Origin: a bacterium
GTDB lineage: Bacteria; UBP14; UBA6098; B30-G16
Direction: 5' to 3'
Length of the DNA: 5,972 bases
Assembly (NCBI GenBank): GCA_003645115.1
Contig: QNEG01000113.1
Span: 1 to 5,972 of the forward strand
Shown here: positions 1-5,955 of the stretch, in pieces
Numbering within the stretch: the first letter of the stretch is position 1
How the letters are laid out: every line of letters starts with the position of its first letter
Translations under genes and position numbers: made by a program
The notes under the pieces: generated by a model
Database searches by the model: none
The model's input: only the letters and a program-made list of their open reading frames with translations
Told to the model about the DNA's origin: nothing

Positions 1-2
1 CC

Positions 3-19
3 ATCTGCGTAAAGCAGAT
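3..19. other. Small perfect inverted repeat (hairpin) at window start
   Basis: A 6-bp perfect inverted repeat (ATCTGC at 3-8, GCAGAT at 14-19) encloses a 5-nt GTAAA loop. No T-run follows immediately on the + strand; a weak A/T-only fold (GAAAAA/TTTTTC, about 23-38) comes next. It could be the remains of an upstream gene's terminator or part of the rpmH leader. The window edge prevents a decision, and a 6-bp stem can arise by chance. Confidence 0.3.
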
Positions 20-39
20 AGGAAAAAATAATTTTTCGC

Positions 40-67
40 TTGATTTTTGGATTAGAGTGATTATTAT
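40..67 (+). promoter_or_regulatory. Possible sigma70-type promoter for rpmH
   Basis: TTGATT at 40-45 (4 of 6 to TTGACA) and TATTAT at 62-67 (5 of 6 to TATAAT) are separated by 16 nt and lie about 60 nt upstream of the rpmH start. The whole stretch is extremely AT-rich, so chance matches are likely and other pairings are possible. Some FCB lineages also use a different promoter consensus. The position is sensible, but the call is tentative. Confidence 0.3.
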
Positions 68-127
68 TTATTTTTAATAATTTCTTAAATGTGTTTTAAT
101 GTTAATTTGATTATGGAGGGATAAAAT

Positions 128-286
128 ATGCGAATTACCAAGAGGAAAAATCTTAAAAGAAGGCGAAAGCACGGATTTCGTGCACGAATGTCAACTCACT
201 CCGGTAGGAGAATAATTGCTCGTCGCCGAAAAAAAGGCAGAAAACGATTGGTAGTGAAAACTCCTCGTAAGGGAAGCACTAAATAG
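128..286 (+). CDS. rpmH: Large-subunit ribosomal protein L34
   Basis: This encodes a 52-residue, extremely basic protein (more than half Arg/Lys) that is a structural component of the 50S ribosomal subunit. The L34 signature is clear: HGFRARM at residues 15-21, followed by SGRRIIARRRKKGRKRL at 25-41, which matches the family core HGFRARM-x3-GR-x3-RRR-x-KGRKRL. The start at 128 is preceded by a strong Shine-Dalgarno sequence (GGAGGG, 115-120, 7-nt spacer), and an in-frame TAA at 122-124 rules out any longer start. Two oddities are visible. The usual N-terminal T-[FY]-Q-P segment is replaced by a basic stretch (TKRKN), and the protein extends about 11 residues past the usual end at KRL(SA). The usual downstream partner rnpA is absent; a terminator follows instead. 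Identity is certain from the core motif. Confidence 0.96.
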   Translation: MRITKRKNLKRRRKHGFRARMSTHSGRRIIARRRKKGRKRLVVKTPRKGSTK

Positions 287-321
287 GATTTACTTGTTAC
301 GAGTTCATCCTTATTCTATAC

Positions 322-355
322 AGCGCTCCAAATGTTTTGGGGCGCTTTTTATTTT
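322..355 (+). terminator. Rho-independent terminator of rpmH
   Basis: A 9-bp stem (AGCGCTCCA at 322-330 with TGGGGCGCT at 338-346, one G-T wobble) closes a 7-nt loop. A T-rich tract follows directly (TTTT, A, TTTT at 347-355). It lies 36 nt after the rpmH stop codon. This is a textbook intrinsic terminator in an otherwise AT-rich gap, and it separates rpmH from the protease gene cluster. A partial readthrough function (attenuation) cannot be excluded. Confidence 0.9.
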
Positions 356-415
356 AATTCGATTCAAATTTCATTTTTCCTTACAGGTGATTATCACTAT
401 ATTAGGCAGATAAAT

Positions 416-424
416 GGGGAGGAG
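416..424 (+). promoter_or_regulatory. Ribosome-binding site that fixes the protease start at 428
   Basis: GGGGAGGAG at 416-424 is a near-perfect Shine-Dalgarno sequence just upstream of the ATG at 428. The same frame is open back to an ATG at 332, but that codon lies inside the loop of the rpmH terminator and has no ribosome-binding site. A start at 428 also places a clean signal peptide at the protein's N-terminus. I saw no convincing promoter in the 356-415 gap, although one must exist here if the terminator is efficient. Confidence 0.85.
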
Positions 425-427
425 ATA

Positions 428-2935
428 ATGAATAATCCCAGATTTTTTTTATTAGCAATATCGATTATGCTTATCGGTTTTTGTTATGGCGATAAGCCAC
501 CGATAACCCGCTGGATAGACCCCTTGGGCGGAAAACCGATTACTCCGCAGGAATATCGGTCAAAATTTGGATTTCCACAACGACCACTAAAATTGGGTAT
601 AGTTTCAAAATCGTCCAACAATTCGACTAATCTTGTGGAAATAGTGGTAAATGCATCGATTTATAGTTACATTCAGGATAAAATTTCACGGTATGGGGAG
701 GATTTGGAATCGGATGGTTATTCGGTGCGGATAGACACTATGAGTTCTGGCAGTGCCGATGATTTGCGAGAACTTTTTCAATCACTTCGCCCAGATATAG
801 TCGGCGCAGTCCTGGTTGGAAATTTGCCAGTAAAATGGTATAGAATCGAGGAATATGAAGAAGAGGATACAATAATAGAAATATTTCCCTGCGATTATTA
901 TCTTATGGAATTGGACGGTATCTGGTGTGATTACGAAAACGATGGAATACTCGATGAACATCTTTTGTATTATAATAATGAAGCAGAAATATTTCTGGGC
1001 AGGATAGACCCCTCTCGTCTAACTTACGGCGACCCTGTGGATTTATTACGAAAATATTTCGACAAGAATCACAGTTATCGAACCGGTGAAATGCCGGTAT
1101 GGGCATCGGCATTGTCCTATGAATACAAGGATTGGCATCCTTGGTTCGAATATACTTTTGAAGAATATGAATATGCGGAAATAGTCAGAGATACATTAAT
1201 TTTTTCTGCTGGAGATTATCAAGGAAGAATTAGAAATTTGCCGTATGAGATGGTAAGTATAATGTGCCATTCATCACCTTGGCGACACTATATGGATCCC
1301 ACTTTGACATTCAACAACGACCTGGGTATGCTTCCGCCAAATGCAAATTTTTATCATTTATTCGCTTGTTCTGGAGCCAGATTTGTGGAACAAAATGATT
1401 TGGGTAGCACATATCTATTTTGTGGACCACGCTCACTAACAGTGGTGGGTAGTAGCAAAACCGGAAGTATTTATATGATTGGCGCACTCACCGATTTTTT
1501 TCAATATCTACGAGTGGAAACTATCGGCGAGGCAATGAGAGATATACTCAGCGAATACGGTGATTGGAATCCATATTGGCATTACGGATTGGTCACATTG
1601 GGTGATCCCACTTTAAGATTGGTCTATACCAGCAGAGGCACTGTGGCTGTGGATACGATGACTTGCACTCCCGATGGTTTCTTACTCAATACCCCGGGAA
1701 ATGCCACCGATGTGGAAATATTGTCCTCGGAAACCGAAATGAATATTTATGTCCTTAATGGAGGATGTAGCTGGTATTACAATATAGAGAGTTTTCGGTT
1801 CAATGGTTCAGCGGTTTGGAATACCGGTTATGCTCACACTGCAATAGCTGGCACCGGTGATATGGTGATATCCGAAAATGCCGATTATCCATTTATCGCC
1901 AGCGAGGGTGCGCCGTTATCCATAGGGATGTTAAACCATTGGTCATATTGGTCGATTGAACGAGGAGAAGGATACTTCTCTCATCCATATTTGCTGGGTG
2001 CAGATTCTATAAATGCAATTGTATATACTCATTGGTCTCCCGCCGATGAGGAGCCACTTTGCCAGATTTATCTCACTTTTTATCATTCACACACCTGGGA
2101 CCCTGCGGATGGCTTCGATTTCCTGATTTCAGAGAGCACAAATGAAAAATTATATCCCCATGCTGTGCTGGATTCATCTGGAATTTATTGGGTATTCTGG
2201 ACTGAAATTATGCCCGATGGTCCCAGAATATTGGCAAGTTATATTATAGATGGTGAGATATCTGAACCAGAAATAGTGGGAAGAGGAATTATGTCCACCG
2301 CTTTGGTATCCAGTGATAATAAACTTTGGCTATTCTGGAAATCTCTGGATAGCAAACTATGGAGCAGTTCATTACTCTCGGGTTATTGGATGCCGGCAAC
2401 TTGCATTTTCGAGGAATGCAAAGTAGCTGATATTCGAGCTATACCGGATGAAACCGGTCAACCGGTTCTCATTATCACAGGTATCGATTATGAAAACAAT
2501 AGCGAGATATATACTCTATCCCGTGAAAGTAGTAGTTGGTTATCCACGCGATTGACATACAGTGCTGGACCGGATTTCCATCCCGATGGTTTAGTGCTTC
2601 CCGATGGCACCATATTACTCGCATGGATAAATGGATGCTCCGGAAATCTTCAGGCTCGATGGAATATTTTCGAGATGAACCAGATTAAATCTGATATCCC
2701 CAACAGGATGGAGAATTCCATTATGATATATCCCTCCCCATTTAATGACATAGTCCAAATAAAATGGGAACCACATCAAGAAAGCGAAGTCCGCATATTC
2801 GATATCAATGGTAAATTGATAGACCAAATATCTGGTGCGGGCAAAGTATTATGGAATGCCACCCAGCACTCTTCGGGATTATACTTCGTGAATGTCGAAT
2901 CACTGGGAACTGTAAAGGTTTTTCATTTGAAATGA
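428..2935 (+). CDS. Secreted gingipain-like (C25-like, clan CD) cysteine protease with C-terminal sorting domain
   Basis: An 835-residue protein predicted to be exported and cell-surface attached or released. Domains in order: a signal peptide (about 1-21, hydrophobic FFLLAISIMLIGF, probable cleavage after CYG; no true lipobox because Phe precedes the Cys); a C25-like catalytic region (about 70-410); a beta-propeller-like region (about 530-740); and a type A Por/T9SS-like sorting domain (about 765-835), beginning YPSPFND with FDINGKLI and GLYFV motifs. Family marks in the catalytic region are VLVGNLP, CDYYLMELDG (from 155), FLGRI (ending at 193), then hydrophobic-strand-plus-catalytic blocks MCHSS (His281) and FACSGA (Cys314), and a closing LGDPTLRL. 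The 33-residue His-Cys spacing equals that of gingipains as I remember it (RgpB 211/244, Kgp 444/477). No separate pro-domain is evident. The stop overlaps the next start (ATGA). Substrate specificity cannot be read from the sequence. I am confident of the clan CD/C25-like assignment and less so of activity. Confidence 0.85.
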   Translation: MNNPRFFLLAISIMLIGFCYGDKPPITRWIDPLGGKPITPQEYRSKFGFPQRPLKLGIVSKSSNNSTNLVEIVVNASIYSYIQDKISRYGEDLESDGYSVRIDTMSSGSADDLRELFQSLRPDIVGAVLVGNLPVKWYRIEEYEEEDTIIEIFPCDYYLMELDGIWCDYENDGILDEHLLYYNNEAEIFLGRIDPSRLTYGDPVDLLRKYFDKNHSYRTGEMPVWASALSYEYKDWHPWFEYTFEEYEYAEIVRDTLIFSAGDYQGRIRNLPYEMVSIMCHSSPWRHYMDPTLTFNNDLGMLPPNANFYHLFACSGARFVEQNDLGSTYLFCGPRSLTVVGSSKTGSIYMIGALTDFFQYLRVETIGEAMRDILSEYGDWNPYWHYGLVTLGDPTLRLVYTSRGTVAVDTMTCTPDGFLLNTPGNATDVEILSSETEMNIYVLNGGCSWYYNIESFRFNGSAVWNTGYAHTAIAGTGDMVISENADYPFIASEGAPLSIGMLNHWSYWSIERGEGYFSHPYLLGADSINAIVYTHWSPADEEPLCQIYLTFYHSHTWDPADGFDFLISESTNEKLYPHAVLDSSGIYWVFWTEIMPDGPRILASYIIDGEISEPEIVGRGIMSTALVSSDNKLWLFWKSLDSKLWSSSLLSGYWMPATCIFEECKVADIRAIPDETGQPVLIITGIDYENNSEIYTLSRESSSWLSTRLTYSAGPDFHPDGLVLPDGTILLAWINGCSGNLQARWNIFEMNQIKSDIPNRMENSIMIYPSPFNDIVQIKWEPHQESEVRIFDINGKLIDQISGAGKVLWNATQHSSGLYFVNVESLGTVKVFHLK

Positions 2936-4299
2936 AGTCGAGAAATCAAATTCGTGATAAATTAGTGGAGGGAAATCTCAAGAAAGCAGTGCTTTCCCTT
3001 GCCTTGCCTATGGCATTGGGCAATGTAGTCCAGAATATATTCAGTTTGACCGATATGTATTTTGTGGGACGATTAGGTTCTGTAGCTCTGGCAGCAGTGG
3101 GAATGGCAGCAGTAGTCAATATGGCAACTATCACCCTGTTGGTGGGAATTTCTACTGCTACTCGAGCTATGGTATCTCGATATATCGGCGCTGAAGATTC
3201 TTACAATGCTCACAAATCCGCAGTAGGTTCTTTTTATTTCGGTATTGTAGTATCGGTGGGATTAGCAATTTTTGGAATCCTGCTGGCAAAAATTGTGTTG
3301 AACCTAATGGGCGCCGAGGGCGATTTACTCGATAAATCCACAGGATACCTTCGAATAATGATGTGTGGTAGTTTCTCGATAGTATTTACATTCGTGGTGA
3401 ATTCGATATTGCAGGGCGCCGGTGATGCTCGAACACCGATGTTGATTACTATCGGAGCGGTAGCATTGAATATCATTCTCGACCCGATGTTTATTTTTGG
3501 GATAGGATTTTTCCCAAAATGGGGAATAAATGGCGCCGCGGTTGCTACTGTAATATCTCGCTTTATTGGTGCACTCGTAGGATTCCTTCTGCTTGTTCGA
3601 GGAGTTAATGCATTCAAAATTCATTTACTTGATTTCAAGACTGATTTTAATATAATTAAAAGATTTCTTCATATCGGGTTGCCCGGTGGCGGACAGACAT
3701 TGCTGTCCAATCTTATGGGATTTATTATGATGAGAATAGCTGCCGGGTTTGGAGTATATACTACCGCCGCCTATACTATCGGCATTCGGCTAAATATGAT
3801 GGGATTGCTACCCGGTTTCGCTCTGGGAAATGCAGTAGCAACAGTGGTCGGACAGAATCTGGGCGCAGAAAAAAAGAAACGAGCCAAACAGGGAGCATTA
3901 TGGGGTGTTAAATTTTATGAAATATTTGTCATTCCGCTGACTATTTTGTATTATTTGTTCGCACCGAATATTGTCGCTCTGTTTAATTATAACGAAAAAA
4001 TATTGAAATTGGGAACGGAATATCTACGGATTGTGCCATTATCGTATCCAATTTATGCAATCGGCGCTATATTGTTGCTGGCAATCAACGGTGCGGGACA
4101 TACTATGAAATCGTTCTGGGCTCGATTTGCAGCTCTTTATATTGTTCAATTACCATTGGCACTTGTATTGACAAAATATTTCGATGCCACAGGTATATGG
4201 TGGGCAATTTTCGCCGGGATGATTGCTCAAACACTGTTCATTTCACCATATTTTATCTCGATGAAATGGGCTACTGTTGGGAAATGGCACCAGGATTGA
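2932..4299 (+). CDS. MATE-family cation-coupled multidrug antiporter (DinF/PfMATE-like)
   Basis: A 455-residue inner-membrane protein with about 12 hydrophobic segments in two homologous halves, the normal MATE length. MATE proteins export cationic drugs or metabolites in exchange for Na+ or H+. Family motifs include LALPMALGNVVQ (23-34) and TDMYFVGRLG (40-49) in TM1, QGAGDARTPM (161-170), LNIILDPMFIFG (179-190), and in the second half GNAVATVVGQNLGA (299-312) and INGAGHT (385-391). Asp41, Tyr139, Asn157, Asn180 and Asp184 correspond to the N-lobe cation-site residues I recall for PfMATE. The TM7 Glu of NorM-type proteins seems to be replaced by Ser (about 259), which favours the DinF-like branch. 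The start at 2932 overlaps the protease stop by 4 nt and has no well-placed Shine-Dalgarno sequence, suggesting translational coupling. An in-frame ATG at 2851 lies deep within the protease sorting domain and adds only non-MATE residues. Exported substrate unknown. Confidence 0.93.
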   Translation: MKSRNQIRDKLVEGNLKKAVLSLALPMALGNVVQNIFSLTDMYFVGRLGSVALAAVGMAAVVNMATITLLVGISTATRAMVSRYIGAEDSYNAHKSAVGSFYFGIVVSVGLAIFGILLAKIVLNLMGAEGDLLDKSTGYLRIMMCGSFSIVFTFVVNSILQGAGDARTPMLITIGAVALNIILDPMFIFGIGFFPKWGINGAAVATVISRFIGALVGFLLLVRGVNAFKIHLLDFKTDFNIIKRFLHIGLPGGGQTLLSNLMGFIMMRIAAGFGVYTTAAYTIGIRLNMMGLLPGFALGNAVATVVGQNLGAEKKKRAKQGALWGVKFYEIFVIPLTILYYLFAPNIVALFNYNEKILKLGTEYLRIVPLSYPIYAIGAILLLAINGAGHTMKSFWARFAALYIVQLPLALVLTKYFDATGIWWAIFAGMIAQTLFISPYFISMKWATVGKWHQD

Positions 4300-4363
4300 T
4301 AAATGTATCTATATAGGGAAAATAATTGTTTCGGCCAATATAAAATAGGAAGGATGGAGCGAT

Positions 4364-5095
4364 ATGAATAGACAGGACAAGATAATAGAATATTTTCGTT
4401 ATCTAAAAGATGTGGGAGAAAATGAATTACCAATTCCCGATATGGCTGAAAGTGGTCGCTCCAGCGGGAATACTTCCCAGTCGGAATACGAAAAGAATAA
4501 GCGACTGGAGTTATCCGATTATAAATCTAAATCCCAGCGATTAAATGAAATCGGTAATGAGATAAAAAATTGCCAGAATTGTGCTCTTCACAAAAGTCGG
4601 AACAATACTGTTCAGGGAATGGGTAATCCCGATGCCGATATAATGTTTATCGGTGAAGCGCCCGGTGCCGAAGAAGATAGACTGGGATTACCATTTGTGG
4701 GTCGAGCGGGCAAGTTGCTGGATAAAATACTCGTCGCCGCTGGATTGACCAGAGACGATGTTTTCATTACCAATATCCTAAAATGCCGGCCGCCGGATAA
4801 TCGCGACCCTATGCCAGCAGAACAAATTAAATGTATGCCATTCCTTATTCGTCAGATAGAAGTAATCGAACCGAAAATTATCTGTTGTCTGGGAAGAATC
4901 TCTGCTCAAGGAATATTGAAAACAAAAATTGCGCTGGGAAAGCTCAGAGGTCAGGTGCATTCTTTTCGTGGAATACCATTGATAGCCACATATCATCCTG
5001 CTGCCATATTGCGAAATGATAATTTGAAAAGACCGACCTGGGATGATTTCCAATTTATGCTGAAAACATTGGAAAAATTAAAAGAAAAGGAATGA
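4364..5095 (+). CDS. udg: Family 4 (4Fe-4S) uracil-DNA glycosylase
   Basis: A 243-residue cytoplasmic base-excision-repair enzyme that removes uracil (from cytosine deamination or dUTP misincorporation) from DNA. Visible marks: four presumed cluster cysteines, Cys70-x2-Cys73 and Cys141-x15-Cys157; motif A GEAPGAEED (97-105), whose GE-[AG]-PG form separates family 4 from family 5; GLPFVGRAGKLLD (108-120); TNILKCRPPDNRDP (136-149); and motif B HPAAILRN (211-218). The catalytic domain starts near residue 58. Residues 1-57 form a charged, Ser/Asn-rich, probably disordered extension of the kind seen in many 'SPO1 DNA polymerase-related' family 4 members. The start at 4364 has GGAG at 4356-4359 (AGGAAGG just upstream); the other nearby ATG at 4354 meets a stop after five codons. 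A 64-nt gap without a visible terminator follows the MATE gene, and uppP begins one nucleotide after the stop. Motifs are complete, so it should be active. Confidence 0.94.
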   Translation: MNRQDKIIEYFRYLKDVGENELPIPDMAESGRSSGNTSQSEYEKNKRLELSDYKSKSQRLNEIGNEIKNCQNCALHKSRNNTVQGMGNPDADIMFIGEAPGAEEDRLGLPFVGRAGKLLDKILVAAGLTRDDVFITNILKCRPPDNRDPMPAEQIKCMPFLIRQIEVIEPKIICCLGRISAQGILKTKIALGKLRGQVHSFRGIPLIATYHPAAILRNDNLKRPTWDDFQFMLKTLEKLKEKE

Positions 5096-5096
5096 T

Positions 5097-5876
5097 ATGC
5101 TTATTTCCATAATCATTCTGGGGATTATTCAGGGACTAACCGAATTTTTACCGATTTCCAGTTCCGGACATTTAGTGATAGGAAAGGCTCTATTGGGTAT
5201 TCGGCAACCCGATGCTACTATGGAAATTTTTCTTCATCTTGGAACTCTAATCGCTATTATTTACTATTATCGTGGTAGAATTTGGATTATGCTGGATTGT
5301 ATTATTAAACGAAATTTCAATACTTCCCAAGGCATAGAATCGATATTCATTTTGTGGGCTTCCATCCCCGCAGCAGTGGTGGGTATATTATTGGGAGAAA
5401 TCATCGAATCATTGTTCTCATCGCCATCGATTGCAACGATTATGCTAATTTTCACTGGATTACTCTTGATTTCTACGCATTGGATAAGACAGCAAAGAAA
5501 TAATTCTCTCGGTTGGTTAAACACATTTGCCATAGGAATAGCTCAAGCAATCGCCATATTACCGGGTATCTCACGCAGTGGGATTACTATAACTACTGCA
5601 CTGTGGAGTGGAATTGGCTACGAGAAAAGCGCAGAGTTCTCGTTTTTATTGGCGATTCCGGCAATATCGGGAGCGATAATGCTGAAAATAATTCACATTA
5701 TAAAATCGGGGATATGTCCATCGCTATCATTGTTGGTCGGTGTTATTGTCTCGGCGATAGTGGGATATATTTCCTTGATAATTTTAATCCCCATACTCAA
5801 GCGTGGCAAGTTCTGGATGTTCGGAATTTATTGCATTATTATCGGAATAACTGGGACAATTATATTGACAAACTGA
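5097..5876 (+). CDS. uppP: Undecaprenyl-diphosphatase UppP (BacA)
   Basis: A 259-residue polytopic inner-membrane enzyme that dephosphorylates undecaprenyl pyrophosphate to undecaprenyl phosphate, regenerating the lipid carrier for peptidoglycan and other surface polymers. Overproduction of this family confers bacitracin resistance. Both catalytic motifs are present: the [E/Q]xxxE motif as QGLTE (Gln12, Glu16), continuing FLPISSSGH (His25), and PGISRSGIT (156-164) with Ser159, Arg160 and Thr164. By alignment from memory, Gln12 replaces the first Glu (Glu17) of the E. coli protein, an accepted variation, while the other residues match. Most of the remainder is hydrophobic, with a basic loop near 131-135. 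Length is slightly short but complete (the family is about 260-275). The start is one nucleotide after the glycosylase stop, with AAAGGA at 5086-5091 as ribosome-binding site inside that gene's 3' end. This is strong evidence of co-transcription. Confidence 0.97.
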   Translation: MLISIIILGIIQGLTEFLPISSSGHLVIGKALLGIRQPDATMEIFLHLGTLIAIIYYYRGRIWIMLDCIIKRNFNTSQGIESIFILWASIPAAVVGILLGEIIESLFSSPSIATIMLIFTGLLLISTHWIRQQRNNSLGWLNTFAIGIAQAIAILPGISRSGITITTALWSGIGYEKSAEFSFLLAIPAISGAIMLKIIHIIKSGICPSLSLLVGVIVSAIVGYISLIILIPILKRGKFWMFGIYCIIIGITGTIILTN

Positions 5877-5879
5877 ATG

Positions 5880-5908
5880 TTAACAATTTATTTATAATAT
5901 AATATAAA
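5880..5908 (+). promoter_or_regulatory. Probable promoter for the gene downstream of uppP
   Basis: TTAACA at 5880-5885 and TATAAA at 5903-5908 are separated by exactly 17 nt, each 5 of 6 to the sigma70 consensus. The -10 region is a tandem ATAAT repeat (5894-5908) that also offers TATAAT at 5893-5898 and 5898-5903, so alternative registers are possible. It lies directly after uppP and about 50 nt before the next start codon. AT-richness raises the chance-match rate, and no hairpin terminator for uppP is visible, so readthrough from uppP is also possible. Confidence 0.45.
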
Positions 5909-5920
5909 CTAATGTGTTCT

Positions 5921-5937
5921 GGAGGAAAATGTGTTAA
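5921..5937 (+). promoter_or_regulatory. Strong Shine-Dalgarno followed by a minimal open reading frame in the leader
   Basis: GGAGGA at 5921-5926 is the strongest ribosome-binding sequence in this leader, yet every start it could serve closes at once. ATG at 5929 reads Met-Cys-stop (TAA 5935-5937), GTG at 5931 reads three codons then TAA, and ATG at 5942 also reads three codons then TAA. It may be a leader mini-ORF, a relic of an older start, or a sequencing/assembly indel near the start of the next gene. Function is unknown. Confidence 0.3.
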
Positions 5938-5955
5938 TGTAATGGGGGAATAATT

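Noticed and set aside
332..427. Extending the protease upstream to the ATG at 332
   Set aside because: That ATG lies in the loop of the rpmH terminator, has no ribosome-binding site, and would place 32 unrelated residues before the signal peptide. The ATG at 428 has a near-perfect Shine-Dalgarno sequence.
428..500. Lipoprotein signal for the protease, because a Cys follows the hydrophobic stretch
   Set aside because: The residues before the Cys are I-G-F; Phe at the -1 position does not fit a lipobox. An ordinary signal-peptidase I site after CYG is more likely.
1081..2620. Recurring ACCGGT and CCCGATGG words in the protease gene as possible DNA motifs
   Set aside because: They are explained by repeated in-frame PDG and TG codons and codon preference. 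Spacing is irregular and they are confined to coding sequence.
2851..2931. Extending the MATE protein upstream to the ATG at 2851
   Set aside because: The added 27 residues are an out-of-frame reading of the protease sorting domain. The start at 2932 gives the usual MATE N-terminus and length.
3234..3624. Two overlapping minus-strand reading frames of about 100-127 codons inside the MATE gene
   Set aside because: They are antisense shadows of a clearly coding gene, with low-complexity translations, no family motif and no ribosome-binding site noted.
4300..4363. A promoter between the MATE and glycosylase genes (TTGATA near 4296, TATAAA near 4339, TTGTTT near 4326)
   Set aside because: No pair has a 15-19 nt spacing, so the elements look like chance matches in AT-rich sequence.
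4778..5053. Minus-strand and alternate-frame reading frames inside the glycosylase gene
   Set aside because: They cover the conserved catalytic region of the glycosylase in other frames and show no motif of their own.
5513..5902. A 129-codon + strand reading frame overlapping uppP
   Set aside because: It lies in another frame of uppP, which has complete catalytic motifs. Its translation shows no recognisable domain.
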